This document shows, one piece after another, positions 1 through 8,280 of a stretch of DNA of 64,000 bases. The stretch lies in NCBI GenBank assembly GCA_019247845.1, contig JAFBAL010000031.1:1-64000 (forward strand), in the 5' to 3' direction. The notes under the pieces were generated by a model. It was not told the DNA's origin, ran no database searches, and was given only the letters and a program-made list of their open reading frames with translations. The position numbers were made by a program, and so were the translations under genes. Within the stretch, counting starts at the first letter, position 1; each line of letters begins with the position of its first letter. Origin of the DNA: Alphaproteobacteria bacterium (GTDB lineage Bacteria > Pseudomonadota > Alphaproteobacteria > Micropepsales > Micropepsaceae).

Positions 1-129
1 ATGCTCGAAGGCGTCCGCGAAGGGCCCCAGCTCGGCATCGGTCATGCCGAGCCTGCGGCCGGTCCCGCGCCAATCCGCTACCGCGACGGTGACAGGACTT
101 CGAAGACGGCCGAGCATATATGGCCCCAT
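1..129 (-). CDS. HipA-like toxin C-terminal fragment (runs off left edge)
   Basis: An open frame reads leftward off the window edge. Its residues (AVADWRGTGRRLGMTDAEL, then FADAFEH) resemble the C-terminal helices of HipA-family Ser/Thr kinase toxins, where a VxxWRxxAxxxG...AFEH pattern is common. Only about 43 codons are visible, and a stop lies in frame just upstream of the first ATG. The kinase core therefore cannot be encoded here, so the piece looks like a 5'-truncated remnant. The family call rests on a short stretch and is tentative. Confidence 0.33.
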   Translation of the reverse strand, partial: MGPYMLGRLRSPVTVAVADWRGTGRRLGMTDAELGPFADAFEH

Positions 130-162
130 GTATGAAGCCTTGTCGCCTCATATGGCTCCATA
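120..162. promoter_or_regulatory. Two ATGG-N2-CCAT palindromes
   Basis: Two short dyads lie 32 bases apart: ATGG-cc-CCAT at 120-129 and TATGG-ct-CCATA at 151-162. That spacing is about three helical turns. They sit just upstream of, and overlap, the left-edge fragment and lie downstream of the transporter gene. They may be a remnant operator of a toxin-antitoxin locus. The role is inferred. Confidence 0.3.
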
Positions 163-193
163 CATAGCGCCTTATCTACTGTGCTATCCCGCC

Positions 194-1246
194 TTACCCC
201 GGATGATGCCTGTGGTGCCCGGCCTCCAGCATGTCCTCGACATAGGCCATGCGGATCAGGACGCTCAGCGCCACCGCCATGGGGGTGGCCAGGACCGCGC
301 CCCAGGCGCCGAAAATGATGCCGAAGGCCACGATGGCGAGCAGGTTGACCACCGGGGAGAGCGACACCGCCCAGCGCTGGAGCAGGGGCTGGGTCACGTT
401 GCCCTCGATGGTCAGGGCCACGCCGTAGACGATGGCGGCATAGAGCGCGAGGGAAGGGCTGACGCTCAGCGCCAGCAACAGTCCCGGGATCAGCGCCACG
501 GTCGGCCCGATATAGGGCACGAAGACCGATACGCCCGTCAGCACGCCCAGCGCGAAGGGCAGGGGCACGCCCACCAGCCACAGCCCCGTGCCCGTCACTA
601 CGCCGACGAAGAGCATGTCGATCGCCATGCCCATGAACCAGCGCTTCAAGGCCTCGGACGTGGCGTTCAGGATGTGGCTGACGCGGATGCGCCGGTGCGG
701 CGGGAACAGGCGCACCACGCCGCGCACATAGGTATTGGGATCGGCCGCGAGATAGATGCCGACCAGAAGCACCAGCAGCGCCTCGCCCATGGCGCCCAGG
801 AAGCCGCCGGCCAGCGGGATCGCCTGCAGCAGGGTCTCGCCCGAAGGCGCGCTGTGGTCGAGCAGGGTCAGGAACCAGCGGCCCTCGGTATAGGACATCA
901 GCCATTTGCGGCCCGAGGCGACGGCGGTCGGGATCTCCTCGAGCAGGGCGGTGAACTGGTCGATGGCGAGCGCGCCGAACACGGTGAAGAAGGCGATCGA
1001 AAGGCCGAGCAGGCCGAGCGTCACGATGAGCAGCGCGATGTGGTCGGAGAGGCGCAGGAAGCGCTGCACCGGCTCGGCCATGGTGCGCAGGATCACCGCC
1101 ACCACCACGCCGCCGAAGCCCAGGACCAGCACCTGGCTGATCCACCACATCGCGACCAGGACCGCGACGATCATCGCGCCCACCAGCACTCGGCGGGCGA
1201 AATCGATCGTCGAGCCGTCGGCAGGCGGCGGATGCGGCTGTTCCAT
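194..1246 (-). CDS. AI-2E family transporter (TqsA/PerM-like)
   Basis: A 350-residue polytopic inner-membrane protein. The N-terminus (residues 17-55) holds two hydrophobic segments, a large central soluble part follows, and residues 195-340 carry further membrane helices. The Gly/Pro-rich stretch VPYIGPTVALIPGLLLAL and the segment FGIIFGAWGAVLATPMAV are typical of the AI-2E transporter/PerM family. Members export small molecules (autoinducer-2 in TqsA) or act in Na+/H+ antiport, and the substrate here cannot be deduced. The start is the ATG at 1246. The gene stands alone, with divergent or convergent neighbours. Confidence 0.85.
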   Translation of the reverse strand: MEQPHPPPADGSTIDFARRVLVGAMIVAVLVAMWWISQVLVLGFGGVVVAVILRTMAEPVQRFLRLSDHIALLIVTLGLLGLSIAFFTVFGALAIDQFTALLEEIPTAVASGRKWLMSYTEGRWFLTLLDHSAPSGETLLQAIPLAGGFLGAMGEALLVLLVGIYLAADPNTYVRGVVRLFPPHRRIRVSHILNATSEALKRWFMGMAIDMLFVGVVTGTGLWLVGVPLPFALGVLTGVSVFVPYIGPTVALIPGLLLALSVSPSLALYAAIVYGVALTIEGNVTQPLLQRWAVSLSPVVNLLAIVAFGIIFGAWGAVLATPMAVALSVLIRMAYVEDMLEAGHHRHHPG

Positions 1247-1343
1247 GTGCTGGTTGTGCCCGAACGTGGCGGTTTAGGCCAGTGCCGAGGGGCGGTTGGA
1301 GCGGCCCGGCGGAGCTAGTATCATGGCGGCGAAAGGAAGCTGC

Positions 1344-1569
1344 CGTGTTTACCAGAATCACCACAGATCCTGGCTTTATGGGGGGTATGCCTTGCATCCG
1401 TAGCCTGCGGATCCCCGTCGCAACCGTTGTGGGAATGGTCGCCGATGGGATGGTGGAGGCTGAGGTTCTCGAAGCTTATCCTGATCTGACCTCGGATGAT
1501 GTTCGAGAAGCGCTTTGCTATGCGGCTGGCGCTCTACGCGAACGTGAGCTGCCGCTGGCGACGCCTTGA
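1344..1569 (+). CDS. DUF433 antitoxin-like protein
   Basis: About 74 residues from a GTG start, preceded by an AAAGGA-like ribosome site. The sequence FTRITTDPGFMGGMPCIRS, then IPVATVVGMVADGM and the helix around YPDLTSDDVREALCYAA match DUF433, a short HTH-like family that is usually the antitoxin partner of DUF5615/VapC-like PIN toxins. The next frame starts at a TTG overlapping this stop codon, the tight coupling expected of a TA pair. Confidence 0.8.
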
Positions 1570-1745
1570 GGTTTCTCACCGACGATGCCTTGTCGCCCGT
1601 CGTTGCACGTCTTTTGCGTGATGCGGGGCACGATGCAGTGCATGTCAGGGATTATGGGCAGCAAGCAGCTCCGGACGATGTCATTTTCGCGCGAGAAGCG
1701 GCGAGGATTCGGATACGGATGCTGCCTATCGTAGAGGAGAGGTGA
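1566..1745 (+). pseudogene. Truncated DUF5615 PIN-like toxin
   Basis: The frame starts at a TTG overlapping the DUF433 stop (TTGA). It reads LRFLTDDALSPVVARLLRDA, then GHDAVHVRDYGQQAAPDDVIFARE, the classic start of DUF5615 (VapC45-like) toxins with the conserved D-x-x-L-S-P. After about 47 residues similarity ends (AARIRIRMLPIVEER), and the frame stops at 59 codons, whereas the family is usually about 110-120 residues. The second acidic cluster, normally DTDFG-like, is missing. This looks like a deletion or frameshift that inactivates the toxin. Confidence 0.7.
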
Positions 1746-1746
1746 C

Positions 1747-2472
1747 ATGAAACGCATCGGCATCCTGGCCCACAGCGCCGAAGGCGCGGCGATGTGCTTC
1801 CTCGCCGCCTGCCACGAGGGCGAGCGCCGGCTCGGGGCGCATTTCCATCCCGACATCGTGCTCGACATCGAGGCGATGGGCACGAGCCTCGAGGACTGGG
1901 ACCGCCACGACTTCCCGCCCATCGCCGAGCGTTTCCGCGGGCAGGCCGAGCGGCTCGCCGCCGCGGGCTGCGATTTCTGGATCTGCCCCGACAACACCGC
2001 GCATATGGCCTTCGAGGCGATGCAGGAACCGCTGCCGCTGCCCGGGCTGCATATCGCCGAGGTCGTCGCCGACGAGGCCAAGCATCGCGGCTTCAAGAAC
2101 ATCGCGGTCACCGGCACGCGCTGGACCATGGCGGGGCCCGTCTATCCGGGCGCGCTCGGGCGGCGCAACCTGGCCTTTGCGGTGCCGCCGGAAGACGACC
2201 GCGACGTCGTCCAGGCAATGATCATGGACGAGCTGGTGCGCGGCGTGGTGAGCGACGACGCGCGCGCGCGCCTCATCGCCATCGTGCGCAAGCTGAAGGA
2301 CGAGGATTGCGACGCGGTGGTGCTGGGCTGCACCGAGCTTCCCATGCTGCTCGACGACACGATGTCGCCCTTGCCGGTGCTCGACAGCACGGGGCTGCTG
2401 GCGCGCGCCGCGGTCGACGTGGCGCTAGGCGCACGGCCGATGCCTGCGTGGCACGGCGGGCCGCTCGACTGA
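1747..2472 (+). CDS. Aspartate/glutamate racemase family protein
   Basis: A 241-residue cytoplasmic enzyme of the Asp/Glu racemase superfamily. Both catalytic cysteines and their motifs are visible: CPDNTAH (Cys80) and VVLGCTELPML (Cys195). This two-Cys pattern is that of PLP-independent racemases interconverting D- and L-acidic amino acids; YgeA/RacX relatives can have broad specificity. The start is the ATG at 1747, just after the truncated toxin frame, with GAGGAGAGG as ribosome site. The 3' end overlaps the convergent YjbR gene. Confidence 0.85.
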   Translation: MKRIGILAHSAEGAAMCFLAACHEGERRLGAHFHPDIVLDIEAMGTSLEDWDRHDFPPIAERFRGQAERLAAAGCDFWICPDNTAHMAFEAMQEPLPLPGLHIAEVVADEAKHRGFKNIAVTGTRWTMAGPVYPGALGRRNLAFAVPPEDDRDVVQAMIMDELVRGVVSDDARARLIAIVRKLKDEDCDAVVLGCTELPMLLDDTMSPLPVLDSTGLLARAAVDVALGARPMPAWHGGPLD

Positions 2473-2829
2473 TCTTGCCGTCTTCGCCTTGGAAGGTTGG
2501 GGTGTCGCGGTCTTCTTCGTCTTCGGCGGCGCCGGAAGGTTGAACGCCCACGCCTCGCGGATCAACGCCTCGAGCTCCTTGCGCGAGACGCGCGCCGGCT
2601 GGACGATCACGTTCGCCGTCTTGCCCCACATGTATTTGACGAAGGTCCGGGGCTCCGCCTCGAACAGGAACTCCTTGCGCTCCTCGGGCAGGTGCAGGAA
2701 CAGCCCGTCGGGCCGGATCACCGCGAAGATGCGCTTCGCAGTGCGGAAGGCGGGCCGCGAGAAATGGTCGATCTCGCTCACGCCGGGAAGCGAAAGCGCG
2801 ATCTTTCGGATGTCGGCGGCGCTGTTCAC
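2425..2829 (-). CDS. MmcQ/YjbR family DNA-binding protein
   Basis: About 134 residues from a GTG start. The N-terminal motif IRKIALSLPGVSEIDHFSRP and the later FAVIRPDGLFLHLPEE and LIREAWAFNLPAP are diagnostic of MmcQ/YjbR (CyaY-like fold). These proteins are predicted to bind DNA, and their physiological role is poorly known. The basic, Pro/Lys-rich C-terminal tail (KTKKTATPQPSKAKTARS) is longer than usual. The last 48 bases overlap the convergent racemase gene. Confidence 0.82.
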   Translation of the reverse strand: MNSAADIRKIALSLPGVSEIDHFSRPAFRTAKRIFAVIRPDGLFLHLPEERKEFLFEAEPRTFVKYMWGKTANVIVQPARVSRKELEALIREAWAFNLPAPPKTKKTATPQPSKAKTARSVERPAVPRRHRPCA

Positions 2830-2886
2830 ACGAACGCTCCGAAGCTGTAGCGTCGCAATGATAGGACAAGGCGCGGGGCGGTGGCG

Positions 2887-4245
2887 ATGCGGATTTCGGG
2901 CGCGATGGCGGCGTTGGCGCTCGCTTGCTGTGCGGCGCATGCGGCCCCCCTGAAGCAGCCCCCCGACTTCAATCAGGTGGGTCCGCTCGCGTCCTCGGCC
3001 AGCCTCGTCGCCGCGCAGAAGTCGGTTCAGCAAGACGCCTTCGAGCTCGGCTACAGGATCGAGGGCGATCGCGACGCCGAGACCGATCTGGTCGATATCG
3101 GCGCCGACGTCGCGATGCTGACGCGCGACCGGCGCATCTCGATCTTCGATCACGGGCTGGAGCGCTTCATCGATCTCGACGATGCCGCGCACAAGTTCCG
3201 CAACGATTCCTGGTACGGCGTGATCGATGCGCGCATCCGCGCGACCGCCGGCGCGAGCGCCGCACGCAACATGAAGCAGGCGGGATTCGACGCCTTCTGG
3301 GTGCAGTCGGAGCTGCATGTCATGACGGCCGAGGACGGCGTGCCCGAGATGGTCCGTCGCGATTCGAAGGACGGCTCGGTGCACTTCTTCTATGGCGGGC
3401 CCGAGGTCGCGAACTATGCGCCGTCCGAGCACAGGCTGAGCGCGCAAGAGGCGCAGCGCTTCGGCCGCTTCCTGCTGGACTATTCGGCGCTGCATCCCAG
3501 GATCATCGCCGACATCGTCGCCTCGGGCGCCGTGCCCGCGCGGTTGAGCTATCTGACCCAAGCCGGCGACAAGACGGTCGATACCGTTTGGACGCTGCAA
3601 TCCTTCGCCGCGGTCAAGGCGGTCTATCCGCTGGCGCGTCCCGTTCCGGTCGACCATACCGGACGGCCCGAGCTCGTGATCGCGATGCTGGGAAGCATCG
3701 CCGCCGCGCCCAAGCGCAGCGCCGAAGATTTCGAAGCCTCGATCGCCAAGGCGCTGACGGCGCATCGCGCGTTCCAGGCGCTGCTGCTCGCGCTCGAGCG
3801 CGACGCGCAGTATGGTCCTTGCAAGACGCCCTGCCGCATGACCAAGGGCGTCGAGGCGGCGGCGAAGCGCGACCCGCGCGCGGCGACGCTCATGGGGTCG
3901 TTTGCGGACAATGCCGCGCTCGACACTGCGATCGACGCTTTGAAAGCGATGAAGCGCGACGACCTGACGGACACCGCGATGCTCGACGCACATCTCGGTC
4001 ATCTGCTGGTCCAGGCCGGGCGCATCGACGAGGCGCTGCCGGTGTTGTCCACTGCCTTGCGCGCCGATGCCGGGCTGCCGGGCGTCTATCGCAGTCTCGG
4101 CGATGCTTTCCGAGGGAGCGGCGATTCGGTGAACGCCTGGCTGTTCTACGATCTCGGCCGCGCGCTGCCGGGCGGCGCGGAGGCATTGAGCGGCGTCACG
4201 GCTTACGAGGCGACGATGGTCAAAGCCCATCCGGAGCTGTTTTGA
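2887..4245 (+). CDS. Exported protein of unknown function with TPR-like C-terminus
   Basis: About 452 residues beginning with a Sec signal peptide (MRISGAMAALALACCAAHAA). The body is largely acidic and soluble. Around residue 310 lies a CxxxC pair (GPCKTPCRM). The C-terminal roughly 120 residues (LLVQAGRIDEALPVLSTALR, then GVYRSLGDAFRGSGDSVNAW) look like two TPR-type helical repeats. I do not recognise the main domain. The GTG at 2881 is an alternative start. The stop overlaps the TTG start of kynureninase by four bases, so the two are probably co-translated. Confidence 0.7.
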   Translation: MRISGAMAALALACCAAHAAPLKQPPDFNQVGPLASSASLVAAQKSVQQDAFELGYRIEGDRDAETDLVDIGADVAMLTRDRRISIFDHGLERFIDLDDAAHKFRNDSWYGVIDARIRATAGASAARNMKQAGFDAFWVQSELHVMTAEDGVPEMVRRDSKDGSVHFFYGGPEVANYAPSEHRLSAQEAQRFGRFLLDYSALHPRIIADIVASGAVPARLSYLTQAGDKTVDTVWTLQSFAAVKAVYPLARPVPVDHTGRPELVIAMLGSIAAAPKRSAEDFEASIAKALTAHRAFQALLLALERDAQYGPCKTPCRMTKGVEAAAKRDPRAATLMGSFADNAALDTAIDALKAMKRDDLTDTAMLDAHLGHLLVQAGRIDEALPVLSTALRADAGLPGVYRSLGDAFRGSGDSVNAWLFYDLGRALPGGAEALSGVTAYEATMVKAHPELF

Positions 4246-5528
4246 GCGCGCGCGACCTCGACGCAGTTGGTCTCGACGCAGTTGACCTCGATGCGGGCGA
4301 CCCGCTCGCCGCGTTCCGCGACGAGTTCCATCTGCTGCCGGACACCATCTATATGGACGGCAATTCGCTCGGGCTGGCGTCGAAGCCCGCGCTTGCCGCG
4401 CTGCACGACGTGGCCGAGGCGTGGAAGGGGCAGGGCATCGACGGCTGGCTCGGCGGCGCGCATCCCTGGTACCACCTGTCGGAGCGCCTGGGCGCCATGG
4501 CCGCGCCGTTCCTGGGCGCGCAACCGCGCGAGGTCGCGATCGCGGGATCGGTGAGCGTGAACCTGCACCAGGTGCTCGCGACCTTCTTCAAGCCGCACGG
4601 CGCGCGTACCAAGATCCTGATCGAAGAGGCCGCGTTCCCGACCGATGCCTATGCGGTGAAAAGCCATCTCGCGCTGCACGGCCTCGATCCGGCCGACCAT
4701 CTCGTCGTGGTGCCGAGCGCGGGCGGCACCGCGCTCGACGAGGATGCGGTCGTCGCCGCATTGAACGGCGAGATCGCGCTCGCGGTATTGCCGGTCGTGC
4801 TCTATCGCACGGGACAGTTGCTCGACACGCGGCGCATCGCTCTGGCGGCGCAGGCCTGCGGCGCGCTGCTCTGCCTCGATGCCTGTCATTCCTTCGGCGC
4901 GATGGCGCATGCCTGGCACGACGACGGCGTCGATGCCGGCATCTTCTGCACCTACAAATACGGCAATGGCGGGCCGGGCGCCGCGGCGGGATTGTTCGTG
5001 CACGAGAAGCACCTGGGCACGCGCCCCGGTCTTCCCGGCTGGTTCTCGTCGCGCAAGGACAAGCAGTTCGACATGGACGATACGCTGGTCGCAGCCGAAG
5101 AGGCCGGCGCCTACCAGATCGGCACGCCCAACATCCTCTCCATGGCGCCGCTGCTGGGCGCTTTCGACCAGATCGCGCGCGCCGGCATCGACCGCATCCG
5201 CGCCAAGTCGCTGGCGCTGACCGGATATATGATCGAGCGCATCGATGCGCAGCTTGACGGTCTCGGCTTCACCATCGCCACCCCGCGCGAAGCGGCGCGC
5301 CGCGGCGGGCATGTCGCGCTGCGCCACGCGGAAGCCGCGCGCATCTGCAAGGCGCTCAAGGATGCGCGCGTCATCCCCGATTTTCGCCCGCCCGACATCG
5401 TGCGGCTGTCGCCCGCGCCGCTCTACGGCAGCTTCGCAGAGGTCGCGGAGACCGTGCGCATCCTGCGCGATATCGCGGTCGAGCGGCGCTATCTTGCATA
5501 TCCCAATGTGCGCGATCTGGTGGCGTAG
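4242..5528 (+). CDS. kynU: Kynureninase
   Basis: A 428-residue PLP enzyme of the fold-type I aminotransferase family. It hydrolyses L-kynurenine to anthranilate and alanine in tryptophan catabolism. The sequence shows the N-terminal YMDGNSLGLASKPA, the substrate-loop segment GWLGGAHPWYHL, and the PLP-lysine motif IFCTYKYGNGGPGA (Lys239). The size matches the family. The start is a TTG overlapping the upstream stop; no in-frame ATG lies near. The N-terminus contains an imperfect tandem LDAV repeat coded by near-identical 15-base units (4257-4295), not part of the conserved fold. No kynA or kynB is in the window. Confidence 0.92.
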   Translation: MSARDLDAVGLDAVDLDAGDPLAAFRDEFHLLPDTIYMDGNSLGLASKPALAALHDVAEAWKGQGIDGWLGGAHPWYHLSERLGAMAAPFLGAQPREVAIAGSVSVNLHQVLATFFKPHGARTKILIEEAAFPTDAYAVKSHLALHGLDPADHLVVVPSAGGTALDEDAVVAALNGEIALAVLPVVLYRTGQLLDTRRIALAAQACGALLCLDACHSFGAMAHAWHDDGVDAGIFCTYKYGNGGPGAAAGLFVHEKHLGTRPGLPGWFSSRKDKQFDMDDTLVAAEEAGAYQIGTPNILSMAPLLGAFDQIARAGIDRIRAKSLALTGYMIERIDAQLDGLGFTIATPREAARRGGHVALRHAEAARICKALKDARVIPDFRPPDIVRLSPAPLYGSFAEVAETVRILRDIAVERRYLAYPNVRDLVA

Positions 5529-5576
5529 CGCCGGCGGCTGCGCTAGATTCAATGTAAGATCGAATCGGGGGGCCGC

Positions 5577-6473
5577 ATGCGCTCACGTCTTCTCGCCGTC
5601 GCCGTTCTGGCTTTCGCAGCTGCGCCCGCCGCCGCGGCCGACGATGCCTGGGTGCGGTGGACCAAGGATTTCGACACGGCGATCACCGCCTGCGGCAGCG
5701 CCGAATGGTGCCTGGAGAAGGCGTTCTCGGCCACGCCGCTGCCGCCGCCCGAGCAGCTGCCGCAAGATCCGCGCTCGGGCAACGACCAGCTCGTGCCCTA
5801 TGCGGTCGGCAATCTCATCCGCGATTTTCGCGCGGGCAACATCATGCTCAACCAGCCGATCGCGCGCTATCAGCTGCAGGACTATTACGAGATCGCAGGG
5901 ACCGCCTATCTCGGCACCGGCTTCTCGGTGCCGGTCCTCGGGCACAACTACCAGGACGGGCTGCAGCGCGAATTCCTCGCGCCCAATCTCTGCGCCCAGG
6001 CGATGGCGGGCACGAGCTGCAAAGCGCGCCAGGGACGCATCTGGACCTGGCGCTTCGATCCGGCGACGGCGCTCGCCTGGCTCGACAAGTCGTTGCCGGT
6101 GCTGCTCAAGACCCACAAGCCGATCTCGGGCGGGCCGGGCTTCGGCAGGCATAGGGGCGACGCGGGCGAGAACGCGCTGATCCCGCCGCTGGTCGTGCGC
6201 TACGGCACGATGACGCCGGACCAGTACAAGGGCACGCTCGGCAAGCCCGGCGTGCATCGCGTGTTCCTCGCCGACTATCCGCAGGCGCGGACCAAGACGG
6301 TGCGCGGCTTCATCCTGGCGACCGGCTCGCCCGATCCCGAAGCCGCGCTCAAGGCCGGCAAGTCGCTCTTCATCTGGGTCTATGCGCCGGGGCCGGAGGC
6401 GCAAGTCGTGCCGGCGAGCTGGGAAGAGGTGTTCAAGCTGCTCGATACTCTGAAGCCGCCGGGCGGGAACTGA
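5577..6473 (+). CDS. Exported protein of unknown function
   Basis: 298 residues with a clear signal peptide (MRSRLLAVAVLAFAAAPAAAA, cleavage after AAA). The mature part is hydrophilic with four Cys residues (ACGSAEWC, NLCAQ, TSCKA), suggesting disulfides in the periplasm. A Gly-rich segment (ISGGPGFGRHRG) precedes a conserved-looking C-terminal block. I recognise no family. The gene follows kynureninase by about 50 bases and may be transcribed with it or separately. Confidence 0.72.
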   Translation: MRSRLLAVAVLAFAAAPAAAADDAWVRWTKDFDTAITACGSAEWCLEKAFSATPLPPPEQLPQDPRSGNDQLVPYAVGNLIRDFRAGNIMLNQPIARYQLQDYYEIAGTAYLGTGFSVPVLGHNYQDGLQREFLAPNLCAQAMAGTSCKARQGRIWTWRFDPATALAWLDKSLPVLLKTHKPISGGPGFGRHRGDAGENALIPPLVVRYGTMTPDQYKGTLGKPGVHRVFLADYPQARTKTVRGFILATGSPDPEAALKAGKSLFIWVYAPGPEAQVVPASWEEVFKLLDTLKPPGGN

Positions 6474-6544
6474 CGCGGGACGGGCGGCGTGGCGCGCAGG
6501 AAGGCCCGTGCGCGCCAAGCCGGCCGCATCGCGGTGCTCACTGC

Positions 6545-7507
6545 CTAATCGAACAGGCTCGACACGCTCTCTTCGTTGTTGATGCGGCGCATGGCTTCGC
6601 CGATCAGGGGCGCGATGGAGATGCGGCGGATATTGGCGCATTGCGCGACTTCGGGCGTCGGCGCGATGGTGTCGGTGACGACCAGCGACTTGAGCTTCGA
6701 GCCTTTGATGCGCGCGACCGCGCCGCCCGACAGCACGCCGTGGGTGGCATAGGCGCAGACGTCCTTGGCGCCTTCGCGCAGCAAGGCCTCGGCGGCGTTG
6801 CAGATCGTGCCGCCCGAATCGACGATGTCGTCGATCAGGATGCAGGAGCGCCCCTCGACGTCGCCGATGATGTTCATCACCTCGCTCTCGCCGGCGCGCT
6901 CGCGGCGCTTGTCGACGATGGCGACGTCGGCGCCCAGCCGCTTGGCGAGGGCGCGGGCGCGCACCACGCCGCCGACGTCCGGCGAGACGACCATGAGGTT
7001 GTCCTGGCCGAGATAGTCCATGATGTCCTTCACGATCACCGGCATGGCGTAGAGGTTGTCGGTGGGGATGTCGAAGAAGCCCTGGATCTGGCCCGCATGC
7101 AGGTCGACGGTCAGCACGCGATGCGCGCCGGCCCCGGTGATCAGGTTGGCGACGAGCTTGGCCGAGATCGGCGTGCGGCCGCCCACCTTGCGGTCCTGCC
7201 GCGCATAGCCGAAATAGGGAATCACCGCGGTGATGCGCCGCGCCGACGAACGGCGCAGCGCGTCGATGATGATGAGCAGCTCCATCAGGTTGTCGTTGGC
7301 GGGAAAGCTCGTCGACTGGATGACGAAGATGTCCTCGCCGCGCACGTTCTCCTGGATCTCGACGAAGACTTCCATGTCGGCGAAGCGCCGCACCACCGCC
7401 TTGACCAGCGGCAGCTTGAGGTAGCGGCCCATGTCGCCGGCCAGCGTCGGATTGGAGTTGCCTGCCAGGAGCTTCATGCCCCGCGGCGCTGCGTTGTTCT
7501 CGCTCAT
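6545..7507 (-). CDS. prs: Ribose-phosphate pyrophosphokinase
   Basis: A 320-residue enzyme that makes PRPP from ribose-5-phosphate and ATP for nucleotide, His and Trp synthesis. Visible signatures are [13 protein letters not shown] at the N-terminus, the flexible-loop region [14 protein letters not shown], the PRPP synthase signature [18 protein letters not shown], and the ribose-5-phosphate loop [11 protein letters not shown]. Length is normal for class I enzymes. It starts at the ATG at 7507. Confidence 0.97.
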   Translation of the reverse strand: MSENNAAPRGMKLLAGNSNPTLAGDMGRYLKLPLVKAVVRRFADMEVFVEIQENVRGEDIFVIQSTSFPANDNLMELLIIIDALRRSSARRITAVIPYFGYARQDRKVGGRTPISAKLVANLITGAGAHRVLTVDLHAGQIQGFFDIPTDNLYAMPVIVKDIMDYLGQDNLMVVSPDVGGVVRARALAKRLGADVAIVDKRRERAGESEVMNIIGDVEGRSCILIDDIVDSGGTICNAAEALLREGAKDVCAYATHGVLSGGAVARIKGSKLKSLVVTDTIAPTPEVAQCANIRRISIAPLIGEAMRRINNEESVSSLFD

Positions 7508-7566
7508 GGTTCGCGCGCGGCTCCGGCCCGTGACGGTTCGATGACGGGGCTTTTAGCAAGGGCGAT

Positions 7567-8280
7567 CTAGTTTGCCAACACGATCGCGGAGACCTGGCGG
7601 CCATAGTCGTTTTCGCCGCGGTGGGTGGCGCGGCGGAAGCTGAAGAAGTCGTCCTCGCGTGCGTAAGTGCAGGCGGCGATCCGCTCGACGTTTGCGATTC
7701 CCGCTTTTGCGAGGCGCTCGGCGACATAGGCTTCCAAATCGAAATGCCGGCCGGCAAAGAATCGCGCGTCGAAGCGCTCGCGGAACTCGGGTCCGGTCTC
7801 GTAATTCGCCTGGCAGATGCAGGGGCCGATGGCGGCGGCGATGCGCTCGCGCCGGGCGCCCAGCCGCTCCATCGCCGCGATGGCCGAATCCGTCACGCCG
7901 CCGACGGCGCCTTTCCAGCCGGCATGCGCGGCGCCGATCACCCCGGCCTCGACGTCGGCAAAGAGCACCGGCGCGCAATCGGCGGTGAGGATGCCCAGCG
8001 CCAGCCCCGGCACGTCGGTGGCCAAGGCATCAGCCTGCGGGCCCTGCTCCCACGGCTCGGTGACGACAACCGCCTCGGCGCTGTGGATCTGATAGAGCGT
8101 CAGCAGCTTCGCCCCTCGCATCGCCTGCGACACGCGGCGGCGGTTCTCGGTCACCGAGGCACGGTCGTCGCCCGAGCCCGGCCCGCAATTGAGCGACGCA
8201 TAGATGCCCGAGCTCACGCCGCCCGTGCGTCCGAAGAAGCCGTGCCTGACGCCCAGATTGCTCGCGTGCAGCATCAACAT
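7567..8280 (-). CDS. pgeF: Peptidoglycan editing factor PgeF (YfiH/laccase-domain)
   Basis: 237 residues of the PgeF/YfiH family (DUF152). Members hydrolyse mis-incorporated L-Ser-containing muropeptide precursors and are often mis-annotated as laccases. Motifs: VRHGFFGRTGGVSSG at the start, the metal-binding LTADCAPVLFAD with AAHAGWKGAVGG, and IGPCICQANYE. The ATG overlaps the stop of the upstream NDUFAF7-like gene by seven bases (8274-8280), so it is the last gene of the lgt operon. Confidence 0.92.
   Translation of the reverse strand: MLMLHASNLGVRHGFFGRTGGVSSGIYASLNCGPGSGDDRASVTENRRRVSQAMRGAKLLTLYQIHSAEAVVVTEPWEQGPQADALATDVPGLALGILTADCAPVLFADVEAGVIGAAHAGWKGAVGGVTDSAIAAMERLGARRERIAAAIGPCICQANYETGPEFRERFDARFFAGRHFDLEAYVAERLAKAGIANVERIAACTYAREDDFFSFRRATHRGENDYGRQVSAIVLAN

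Noticed and set aside
44..1318. Plus-strand 424-codon frame over the AI-2E transporter
   Set aside because: Low-complexity His/Gln/Arg-rich antisense translation; the minus strand encodes a convincing transporter.
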